NCBI GenBank assembly: GCA_030844895.1
Contig: CM061228.1
Coordinates: 59,405,033-59,469,032, forward strand
Length of the DNA stretch: 64,000 nt
DNA from: Ambrosia x helenae
Taxonomy: Eukaryota > Streptophyta > Magnoliopsida > Asterales > Asteraceae
Direction: 5' to 3'
A program made the position numbers and the translations under genes. Shown here piece by piece: positions 31,901-40,141 of this stretch (position 1 is the stretch's first letter; the number at the start of each line of letters is the position of its first letter). The notes beneath the pieces are model-generated. The model saw nothing but the letters and a program-made list of their open reading frames with translations, was not told the DNA's origin and did no database searches.

Positions 31901-32635
31901 ACTAAAGTGGCTAATCTTATTGATGAGAATGGGTGGAGGGTGCCTGATGATTGGAAGGAGAAGTATCCTGGGATATTTGGTGATGTATTACCTTTACTGG
32001 TGGAGGGGAGGAGGGATAGGTTCTGTTGGTTAAGTAATAGTGGTAAAGTTGTTCCTTTTTCTACCAAGGCTGTGTATGATGATCTTGTTAGGAAGGGTCA
32101 GGTGGTTAAATGGCATAAATTTGTTTGGCATAGTAATAGTATTGCTAGATATACATTTATATTATGGATGGCTTTTAAATTTAAGTTGCCTACTCAAGAT
32201 AGGTTGGCAATATGGAATAGTAAACAGAAGTATGTATGCAGTTTATGTGGGAAATGTGCTGATAGTCATAGCCACTTGTTCTTCAGATGTGAATTTTCTA
32301 AACAAGTGTGGTGGAGGGTTAAAGTGTTGGCCAGAATGGAGAAGTTGCCTGATGACTGGGAAGATATTGTTGATTACATTGGGAAAATGTGTAATGAAAA
32401 GTCTATTTGGGGTGTTATTAGAAGGTTGACTCTTGCTGCTACTGTGTATTTTATATGGCAAGAGAGAAATAATAGAATATTTAATAGCAATAAACATAAT
32501 GCCCTGGTGATTAGCAAACAAGTGGAGAATGCTGTCAAGCTGAGATTGATAAGTGTGAGGGGGAAAAGGTATGCTAGGGATGAGCTTGCTGATGCTGTGT
32601 GGAATGTTAAGGTTAGTCCTGATGTTGTGAGATGA
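28979..32635 (+). CDS. LINE ORF2: endonuclease, reverse transcriptase, zf-RVT
   Basis: Replicase of the LINE, 1218 residues from the ATG at 28979, which overlaps the ORF1 stop (28987-28989). An open frame exists upstream to 28892, but MKIKTLMWNVRGM is the natural endonuclease start. The APE-type endonuclease keeps WNVRG, LVETRVN, VGDFNAI (about residue 142) and SSDHTPVLV (about 229). The RT has DDNKAPGPDGYSAKFF, QSAFVPGRLISDNILLAQEL, LKVDLQKAYDSVDH, LRQGDPMSPYLFTLVMEVL and the catalytic FADDLFIF at about 693. The zf-RVT zinc-binding region follows at about 1050-1115 (FILWMAFKFKLPTQDRL, CSLCGKCADSHSHLFFRC). No RNase H is seen. The stop TGA overlaps the ORF3 ATG. Confidence 0.95.
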   Translation: MKIKTLMWNVRGMSSISKQRQISKILVENKVCVGGLVETRVNPKNIRDACCGVMKNWEWVSNADMCPGWVRIVVGWDPRLADVVILQKKEQVIHCIVCPFGGGEKFFCSFIYGVTNVSGRRELWDNMVLHSGTINNNPWLVVGDFNAILDPKEKNCTLSPSVYGMEEFRDCIFKIHLEDIPSSGLFYTWNQKPGKSDGIMEKLDRALGNCSFGKMFVNVGAKFLPFFSSDHTPVLVSCLGEKSFVPKPFRFWNLLADKKEFIPCVESVWNKDIVGCKMFRVTSKLKILKKPLRKLCYAQGNFSKKVDFLKTELARIQEEVAADPANEDLRMEEEVYIHSYNDALKDEESFLKQKSRVHWLEVGDQNNKYFFHSVKHRQARSKISQIEDGDGEVYKDLNVGNAFVKFFMGLMGKKDSVELIEDANSLFLNKLSSEAASNLIIDVSREEIKEAMFQIDDNKAPGPDGYSAKFFKAAWCIIGDEICDAVQEFFVNGKLLKELNATSISVVPKVNDPCVVSEFRPIACCNVLYKCISKVICNRLKGVLDNLVGKSQSAFVPGRLISDNILLAQELVKGYDWVRGVPRVALKVDLQKAYDSVDHNFLRECLVNFGFPRKFIDWVMTCMSTVSYTVSLNGQFYGYFRGEKGLRQGDPMSPYLFTLVMEVLNLMLIRRISEAEEFQFHWKCDKMKLTHLCFADDLFIFCSAHCDSIQVIRDVLEEFGGCSGLRPNMRKSEVIFGNVNEEVQRDIVNMLPFKVGCLPLKYLGIPLASRKLYQKDCTVLLDKVKSRIGDWRNQFLSYAGRVQLLKSVLSSLTVYWASLFLLPENINEDVIRLCRGFLWCQGDFKQGAAKVGWDELCLRKCYGGLGLSSLKERNVALMSKHVWNIVNRKDSLWVSWVYLYKIKGSSFWEIGEANADSWTWKKLLGCRNFIRKHCVAKLGDGRMVNAWFDKWCDQGPLMQIMNRRDIREAGFSSQTKVANLIDENGWRVPDDWKEKYPGIFGDVLPLLVEGRRDRFCWLSNSGKVVPFSTKAVYDDLVRKGQVVKWHKFVWHSNSIARYTFILWMAFKFKLPTQDRLAIWNSKQKYVCSLCGKCADSHSHLFFRCEFSKQVWWRVKVLARMEKLPDDWEDIVDYIGKMCNEKSIWGVIRRLTLAATVYFIWQERNNRIFNSNKHNALVISKQVENAVKLRLISVRGKRYARDELADAVWNVKVSPDVVR

Positions 32636-34344
32636 TTGTAATAATTAGAGCAATGTTCTTATGTTCCATCAGGGTGGGGGGTCTTTGGGTTCTATTTGAT
32701 AAAAGAAGATGTAGTGTGCCTTGGGTAGTTTTCTGGGCTCTATGGCCTTCTGTTTTTCATCAAAATTTTATTTTTTATTTTTTGTTTAAAACTATTCTAT
32801 TTGGGTCTCATTTCCTTTATGGGATTGAACCCAAATGTGCTGTTCTTTTTTGGTGGTTAGGTTTTTGGTTGCTTGGTGTTAGCATGAAACTTGGAGTGAT
32901 AAGGATCAACTGCTCCATTGCTTATAGGATTCTGTTTCTTTTCTTTATTTTTTCGGGTTTTAGCACTTGGCAATGGAGTGAAACCCTTCTCTGCTTGCAG
33001 AGATTGTTGGGCCTTGATTTCTTTCTTGTTGTGTCTGTTGTGTCTTTCTGGGAGGGATTTTATTGGAAGGTTTGGGAACAAGGAGATATAAGGGCTCTAA
33101 AATACGTGGGTGTAGTTATCTGGGCTTGTAAGCCTTCTGCTTCTTTTCATTATAATGTTTTGTTTTTGGTTATTTTTGTTCTGTTGGGCCAATTTCTATC
33201 TTCTGGAAAAGGGTCCAATTCAGCTATATGTTATTGGTGGTTAGGTTTTTTAAAGCTTGGAGTAAGCTTGTGCACTGGAGAGATAAGGCTGGATTTGATC
33301 AGTGATCATAGGACATTTTGCTCCTCCCCCACTTTTATATTTTTTAGATCTGTTCACTGGTCAAGAACCCTCATACCTTTATGGTATTTGTTGAGCCTTG
33401 TTTTTTGTTGGTCAGTGTCAGTTTATGGTTATAGGCACTTGCCTATGGGATGGGAGGGGTTTACTTTTTGGGAAATTGCTGATATAAGGTGTACTAAATG
33501 CGTGTGGGTAGTTATCTGGGCTGTAAAGCCTTCCCTTGGCTTCTGGTTTATTCTTGTTTATTTACTGTTTGAGTCTATTCTGCTGGATTTAACTTTGTAT
33601 TTTGAAGTTAAGTCCAGTTCAGTGGTGTGTGATTGGTGGATAGGATTGTTTGAGCTCATGGGGAGCATGAAATATGGAGAGATAAGGATGGATCCCACCT
33701 TGGCTAGTAGGACATTATTTTCCACCCTGAAATTTTTTACAATTTCTAGTACCAAGCAAGGTTGGGAAACCCTCACACTGATACTTTCTTTTTTTAGCCT
33801 GTTTCTTGTGTTTAGAATAGGTTTGAGTCTGTGTTGTTGGGTTTCTAATGGGATATGTGGGTTTATGGGTTGGGTTATTATATCTATTGATAGGACATGG
33901 CTTGGGATGATAAGTATTGTCAATGATCACAATCTTGTGAGGAGCTGCTGGATGGATTCTCCATGTATGTTGATTATGGATTTTCAAAGGATCTACTGGA
34001 TGATAGAGCAGAAAAATTGCTGTATGGAATGCTGCATTGTGGGCAAGGATAGTAGATGCTGCAAGTTTTTAGGGGAGATTGCCATTCTAAGGGAGCTGTT
34101 GAAGGAAGCTGATAACAGATTGAAGATGGGTCAAAATGGATGTGGTAGATATCATGCAGAGGAACATGGCTGGAAGATATTGATAATGGACTTAAATGTG
34201 GAAAAGTGTATTGAGGGCAGCTGGGCTATGGATTATGAGTCTAGTTGTTTTGTGGTTATTTCTAGATATTGGGTTGATAGTGGGTTGAGTCATTCTGAGT
34301 TAGTTTTTAGTTGTAATGAGGTTGGTAGTTTAGACGCTGGCTAG
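32632..34344 (+). CDS. LINE ORF3: 570-aa hydrophobic triple-repeat protein, unknown
   Basis: An open frame of 570 codons whose ATG overlaps the ORF2 stop as ATGA. Three in-frame repeats of ~130 residues begin at residues 32, 161 and 293 (nt 32725, 33112, 33508; spacing 387 and 396 bp, both multiples of three). Each opens VV(F/I)WA..PS, then a hydrophobic run rich in F/L/W, then WWLGF..LG.S...GEIR (third copy WWIGLFELMGSMKYGEIR), then an aromatic stretch. The repeats are well diverged in DNA yet keep frame and these residues. The C-terminal ~140 residues are soluble-looking, with a Cys cluster (CCMECC near 463, CC near 476). Membrane location is possible. I recognise no family. Caution: T/G-rich DNA biases any frame toward hydrophobic residues. 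Confidence 0.5.
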   Translation: MIVIIRAMFLCSIRVGGLWVLFDKRRCSVPWVVFWALWPSVFHQNFIFYFLFKTILFGSHFLYGIEPKCAVLFWWLGFWLLGVSMKLGVIRINCSIAYRILFLFFIFSGFSTWQWSETLLCLQRLLGLDFFLVVSVVSFWEGFYWKVWEQGDIRALKYVGVVIWACKPSASFHYNVLFLVIFVLLGQFLSSGKGSNSAICYWWLGFLKLGVSLCTGEIRLDLISDHRTFCSSPTFIFFRSVHWSRTLIPLWYLLSLVFCWSVSVYGYRHLPMGWEGFTFWEIADIRCTKCVWVVIWAVKPSLGFWFILVYLLFESILLDLTLYFEVKSSSVVCDWWIGLFELMGSMKYGEIRMDPTLASRTLFSTLKFFTISSTKQGWETLTLILSFFSLFLVFRIGLSLCCWVSNGICGFMGWVIISIDRTWLGMISIVNDHNLVRSCWMDSPCMLIMDFQRIYWMIEQKNCCMECCIVGKDSRCCKFLGEIAILRELLKEADNRLKMGQNGCGRYHAEEHGWKILIMDLNVEKCIEGSWAMDYESSCFVVISRYWVDSGLSHSELVFSCNEVGSLDAG

Positions 34345-34500
34345 TTAGATATTATGGGTTGTTATTGTGGGTTGGGTTGATTTGGGCCTTGATCTAGTTT
34401 GTGTTGTTTATAAATTTTGTAATGATCTGGGCCCGGTGGTGCTTGTAAATATTTTGTTTTATTAATAAATTTACCGGAGCTTTGTCTCCTTTACCGAAAA
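34345..34500 (+). other. LINE 3' UTR and A-run
   Basis: It ends ATTAATAAATTTACCGG, CTCCTTTACCG and then A residues that merge with the target duplication. The AATAAA at about 34463 is a plausible poly-A signal. Confidence 0.75.
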
Positions 34501-34560
34501 AAAAATACCACACGTTGGTATTTAGATGCCTGTTCACTGTCTTTCTCTTCACAGTAAATC
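34501..34560 (+). repeat. LINE target-site duplication, 3' copy (60 bp)
   Basis: Identical to 23282-23341, directly after the A-run. On the minus strand it encodes part of the SIRE 3' ORF (YCEEKDSEQASKYQRVV). Confidence 0.92.
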
Positions 34561-37500
34561 GGATTATAGTATAACATGATGATATCCTCGTGCGAGCAAT
34601 TGATCAGCCACATTGGGTCAAAGATATGAATCTTCTTAAAATCCTTCAAACCATCCTTCAGGACAATAATAGCCTCTGCTGTCTTCCAGTCATAGTACCA
34701 CCACACAAAATCTTTTGAAAAGTGTTATGGAATTTGCATCAAAGGAATATGCTTCAACACTTTTGGTGGTTTATACATCAAAGTCACCTTGTATAACCCT
34801 GTAATCTCATCCTTCTCCTTCTTGTGAACAATTCTTTTAGGATATTGTGGGGTAAACACATCCCACTTCGTTCTGCTCTCCCTCGCCATGCGATCTGCAA
34901 AGTAACCAACGAGATGTTTGTTTACTGAAGCACTGACATTTTATGTCTGCAGATAACGCGAATAGCCCAGTATGGTAGTGTCTTAATATCATGGATTCTG
35001 TTGAAGTACAGAATTCCTTTCTCCCATTTCACAGCGACAGACTTAAGTTGTCTTAAATACTTCCAGCCGAGAGCTTTGCCTTTGAATAACTCGTTATGAA
35101 ATTTGTAAAAGCTACCTTGAACTTCAGTCTTTGGACGGTTAGCTTCTTTTTCTTTAAGCTTTCTCAATAATTCTTTCAAATCATCAGATTGTTCAACATT
35201 TGGCCTTTGACAATCTGTATTCTTGAACACTTCTTCAACAATCTTCTTACTCTTCTCACGAGCAAGTTTCTCAGCCTGGCTCAACATTTCATCAGAGAAT
35301 TCAGGAAATCCAGAATCTTTATTATTCTTGAAGTATTCTGGATATTCCTCACTCGTAATATCCTCCATCTCTACCTCTTCAAACACTGGAATATCTCTAC
35401 CATCAGAGTGATTACCTGCTTCTTTCTCAGGTATATTCGGTATCTGGTTCTCACTCATCAACTCCTCAAGAGATTTACCAACTTGTTTCGCCAGTCCTTC
35501 TAATATCTCTTTTGACACGGCTGCAGAAACTTCTCCGTCTTCTAGATCAGGATCATTATATTCAAGCTAAAAACGCATATCGTTTGACTCAAATATTTCT
35601 GGAAACCTACCGGTCATCTCGATCGTCCAGACTCTATTAGTCAACATCTGGCGATATAATTTCTTATCTTCTTCAGATAAGGCTCTTAATTTCCCATTCC
35701 AGAAAATATTATCATCGTCAGTAGTGCCACCAGGAGCTTTCGAACTAGACTCTCCTGTGTCTTTACCTGATCCTCTCTTTTCATACTTATACTTGTCAGT
35801 ATCATCATCATCATCATCATCCTCATCACTATCAGCAGAGATATTACCATCACCTGAATTATCACCTGAACCATCATCATCACCATCATCTTTCTTCTTA
35901 GGAGCATCACCGGCATCCTCTTCCAATTCATCATCTTCTTCTTCTTCATCAGATGGTTCAAAATCTACCTGTTCTTCTTCAGGATCTTTATCCTCCTCTC
36001 CAGCTTTCAGTTGTGGAGCTTTTGAGTATAGATCTTTTATCAGATTATTCATGCTCTTGTTCGTTTCTCTCAGCTTTTTGTTCTCAAGCCTCAAATTAAT
36101 ATACCTTCTCGTATTTCTCTGCTCATGTGATAACAACTTCTGATTCTCAGCTTGAAGTTGTTTAATATTTGCTTGCAAACCTTCTTGATTTTCCTGTGAA
36201 GAGACAACAACATCCAACATCTTCTTGTCATTCTTCCTCAACTGCTCAATCTCTGCTTGTTGCTGATTAATGATCTTCATCATATATGCAAGCTTCTAGT
36301 TAACTGCATTCATCACATCACTATCTACAGCAACCTTTAGTGTTGAAGTTTCAGCAACTGGAGTCTTTTGTTTCTTTAGCTTTTGCAAGACTCTGTCTAA
36401 AGCAGCATTGAAATCATCAGTAGGCAATTCAGTTTGCTCAGCAGCAGATGATGTTTTCTGTTTCTTTGCCACTAGGGATGTCATGGGAGACTTAGAGCTA
36501 GATACTGTAGGAACTTTCTTCCAAGCATTTAGATTCTCAATGTCTTTAGCTTTTTTCTGCATCGGCTTTACAACTTTCTCTGCCTTTTCTTTCTTTTTAT
36601 ATGTAGGCTTTTTCTGTTTCTCTCCCGTCTTTGGCGATCCTCCAAAATCTTCAGATCCTAAACCTAAACCTTCATCAATCTCATCCAATGCAATAGGACT
36701 TTTTGTCCTCTGCTCTTTTAAAGACTTGTTTAGACTTTCAAACTCACCAGCCATAGTGGCCTTGGGCGTGGTGCTCTTAATAGTCTCATTATCTGAATCC
36801 CATCTCTCTTCAACCTGAGTTTCTTCTGAATCCATTGATTCTTCATCCACCAAGTGAGTACCTTTCTTCGCAACACTCTTCTGTCTACGAGATTTCTTCT
36901 TTGGTGGTTTCACAGTATCATCCTCCTTTTCTTTCCCTTTCCCTTTATTACTCTTCGCACCAACATTCACTACTTGCCTTTTCCTTTTTGCCTCAGGATC
37001 AACAGGGCATAAAGGATTGTCTTCATCAGATTCACTGTTATCATGCCTGACTTTATCCGTACCTGGATCTACATATCCTGGATTGATCAGATGACCAAAC
37101 AGGTTCTTCAATGGTGGTCTCTCATTCATTGGTACGCCTTTGTAACCCTTCATCCTTACTAAAGTATTCAGATTCATGTGATCCTGAACGATTATCTGAG
37201 TAGGATCTCTTCTCAAATTCTTGTACTTTTCATCAAATATCATCAGCAGGAATCTTGGATATAGTAAAAACTTCTTGTTCTTCAACCTCTGAGTGGTTCC
37301 AGCATGTGTTCAAGTATCATTCCAGATACATTGAAAGGCTTGTTCAAGATTAGGGCAACCATCAAAGAGCTAATACTCTTCCTCATTACATCATAACCTC
37401 CACTCACTGATCCAAACACATGTAACATAACGTGAGCAAGATACTTGAACTGCGGACATAGCTTTCCTTTGTGTAATGAACCATCAGTAATCGGTCCATT

Positions 37501-37914
37501 GTATTTCATTCTAAGGAAGCACTTTCTCTGCTCAATCCATGAAAGAACTCTTGGATCTGTCTTCTTATCCGTAAACTTCAGTGCTTGTCTGATGTCGTCT
37601 TCAGAAATGATCACTAACTCCCCCTGAATCGTACTAACGATAGCAGATTCGTTGTCCTAAAAATCCATTCTGGCATTCTTCCAAAATTCTTGTTGATGAT
37701 CTTTATATATGATGGCAGGAGTAGCAAGGGCAACGATCACACGACTTCTCTTTAAAAAATCAACAATACCGGTGAATTCGGTATGTTTCTTCAGATCTCC
37801 CATAAACGCACAGCAATTGTGTGTTGCTTCAAATGGTAACTCTTCAACATGTTCTTTTCTAGCTGCCTTTTCTGAAGATCATGCGGGAACATCAGTACTC
37901 TGTGGTTCAGACAT
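34561..37914 (-). pseudogene. SIRE-type 3' ORF (env-like position), broken
   Basis: A long minus-strand ORF downstream of SIRE pol. It begins MSEPQSTDVPA at 37914, with in-frame stops soon after and near 37660. Recognisable pieces are WIEQRKCFLRMKYNGPITDG, CPQFKYLAHVMLHVFGSVSG, SLMVALILNKPFNVSGMIL and FLLYPRFLLMIFDEKYKNL, the conserved fold of the extra ORF that follows copia pol in many Asteraceae gene models (from memory). A Lys-rich middle, a coiled coil (IEQLRKNDKKML), a poly-Asp/Glu tract near 35800-35990, and WDVFTPQYPKRIVHKKEKDE follow. Further in-frame stops lie at 36296 and 35567, with frameshifts near 37285 and 34920. The LINE cuts it at 34560. Function is unknown. Confidence 0.65.
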
Positions 37915-38840
37915 AGTTAAACTGCAAGCAAATCAAGAAAACACGTTAAAGACAGACAAAATAACCAAAACTTGAAATTCTTTTACTTTGAAATTCTACA
38001 TTTGACCATTCGAAGGTACGAATGTGAAAATTGGGGTTCGAATGTGGATTTAAAAGTTCGAATGTGAAAATCAGTGTTTAAAAATGTACATTCGACCGTT
38101 TAGTTCCACTTTCGACCGTTTGAACCTCTACATTCGACCAAAAATCCATTTTCAACCATTTAAAATTGGGCGAATGGGACTGTTCATCTTCTCAAATTGC
38201 AGATTTTGATTTAAAATGTTTTAACATGCCATTTTGTTTTGAAAAGTATCTAATATGGCCGATAAACAATTCCCAATCATCAATTTTGATTATTACTCAG
38301 TGTTTATGTGTTTTAGCCTAAAATCTAGGGTTTGAAGCATTTTAAACATCAATTTATCAATCAAACATGATTAAACCCTTGATTTTTGTTTATTCTCCCC
38401 CTAAAACACTTAAACACCAAAACCTCTACATCAATTGTTATTATTAATGGTCAGAAAACAATGTTTGATTCAAGTTAGGGTTCGATCAGAAAATCTATGA
38501 TTCTGATTTTGTTTGTGGATGAATACCTGCAAATGATATGTTGAAATGATCAGTAAAACACGTAGATTACAATGATCAGATTTTTAAATCACGAGCAACA
38601 AGGTTCCTTAATCTCAGAAATTTAAAAATTTTGAGTAAGGAGTCGAATGTGCAGATTAGGGTTATATAGGCTCCACATTCGACCAAACAACTAGGGCGAA
38701 TGTGAAAATTTGTCCACCTTCGACCCTATTTAAAGGTTCGAATGTAGACAAATGGTTCGAATGTGAAAATAACATAAGAACACTCACATTCGACCGTTTG
38801 AAAGGTTCGAATGAGCAGGAAAAATTCCACCTTCGACCCA
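37915..38840 (-). promoter_or_regulatory. Leader/promoter-like region of the 3' ORF, TTCGACC-rich
   Basis: Two clusters of TTCGACC / GGTTCGAATGTG words (38030-38170 and 38640-38840) flank a TATA-like TATATAA (minus strand, 38662-38668) and a purine tract TTAGGGGGAGAA near 38400. The arrangement resembles the LTR-like region at 22517-23079. It may be a promoter for the 3' ORF or a diverged LTR. The region is otherwise non-coding. Confidence 0.4.
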
Positions 38841-40141
38841 ACGAAGGAGCGAATGAAACTTGGAATTTTTGAAGTTTTTACCAAATCTCAAAATCGAGTC
38901 CCGTTCAAAATTTTTCTCAACTTTTAAGCATCCGGCATTCATTATTTCTCATTTTAAAGATGACAACACTCAAATGGTCCATCAAGCTTTAGAAAATCAC
39001 CATAAACCACCATCAGTTATCAAAAATAAGATAGAAATGAAAAATCTTTTGGATTTTCTTAACTTTTTGTTAAAATACACCTAAAATCTTTTTGAATTTT
39101 GTATTTTTGACGAGAAATATAAAAAGCATAAATGTAAAGATAAAGCAGTAAATATTTTGTGATTTCCGCTAAGAGGATCATATCAGTTTTTGAGAAATCT
39201 GGTCACACCGTTGATCTTTTGATTTATTATCATTAAAGACAATGTGTGATCTGGCAACTGCTGATATTGTGATCCACATAAACTCACATGCAGACTGTTG
39301 TGCAGTGCTTTAGACTGATACTATTATTTATAGTATAAACTCAATTGTCAGTAGTTCCCACGCACACGACATACTCCCGTATCAAGAAGTAAATGCACAA
39401 AGACTCATTGTAACGCGTGATTATGCTTTCGTCATCTGTAATTTTACAAGGTATGAGGCACAGAGGTATACAGGTCAGCAAAATAATGCTACAAAGTAAC
39501 GTGTGCACTCTACCAGGTTGAAGGCTGATATAAATCATGATTTGCATCAATGATTGGATACAATGCATTAGATAATCTTTGATTATCGTCATACATTGGA
39601 AGTTCCTCAATTCGGTAACTTTAGGATTTGGCTTTACAGCTCTTTTATAAAGACACCCTATCTGATCTAGGTCTATAATGAATTACAGCAGAAGATCAGA
39701 GAGGCTATCCCCATATAACTAATAACATAACGACCCGAAACCTCCGAATTTTGTATAAAAACCCTATCAAACGAAATTACGCTATTAAGACCATATGCCC
39801 TTGAAGAGTTCATCCACACAACAATTCGTTATGTATCAGGCACGCAGTAATAGGTCTACGAAGCCTATCAACACATCACACAGACTCAAACACACGCCTT
39901 ATATTGCATTACACTTCTTTAGCATGTGTCAGATCCCCACTGATGTACTATCATTTCCCCTTTTTCTCCTGGAAATCATTTTGGGTTTTCTATTTTTTTA
40001 TGAGTTTTTGAATTTTTCAATGTTTTTGGTTTTTCTAACAATAAAATCTACCTAAAAATGTAAAACATATTTTTGGGTTTTTGTATTTTTCTGAAAAAAC
40101 AGTAAAAACTAAATCTAAAAAGCGATAAATTGAGGTGGTGA
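38841..40141 (-). other. SIRE post-pol non-coding region
   Basis: Sequence between the pol stop and the 3' ORF of the minus-strand SIRE element. The part next to pol is a run of AAAACC/TTCAAAAACTC words on the minus strand, as found after pol in the plus-strand copy at 56335-56530. Counterparts of 39130-39620 occur near 18500-18850. Confidence 0.5.

Larger units (their letters stand above)
23342..34500 (+). mobile_element. Full L1-type LINE, ~11.2 kb, three ORFs, 60-bp TSD
   Basis: A non-LTR retrotransposon that copies itself by target-primed reverse transcription. In order: a 5' tandem monomer array (23342-25753), a short leader, ORF1 (25945-28989), ORF2 (28979-32635), ORF3 (32632-34344), a short 3' UTR and an A-run. 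It is flanked by identical 60-bp target duplications. The bottom-strand nick site reads TTTTT/ATG, the usual L1 endonuclease preference. All three ORFs are open, and the duplication is perfect, so insertion is recent and the copy may be active. It lies inside the minus-strand SIRE 3' ORF. Typical plant L1 elements are nearer 5-8 kb with two ORFs. Confidence 0.9.

Noticed and set aside
32040..32429. Plus-strand 129-residue hydrophobic frame overlapping ORF2
   Set aside because: Lies wholly inside the zf-RVT region of ORF2 in another frame. It is instructive as a control: chance frames in this LINE also look hydrophobic, which tempers the ORF3 claim.
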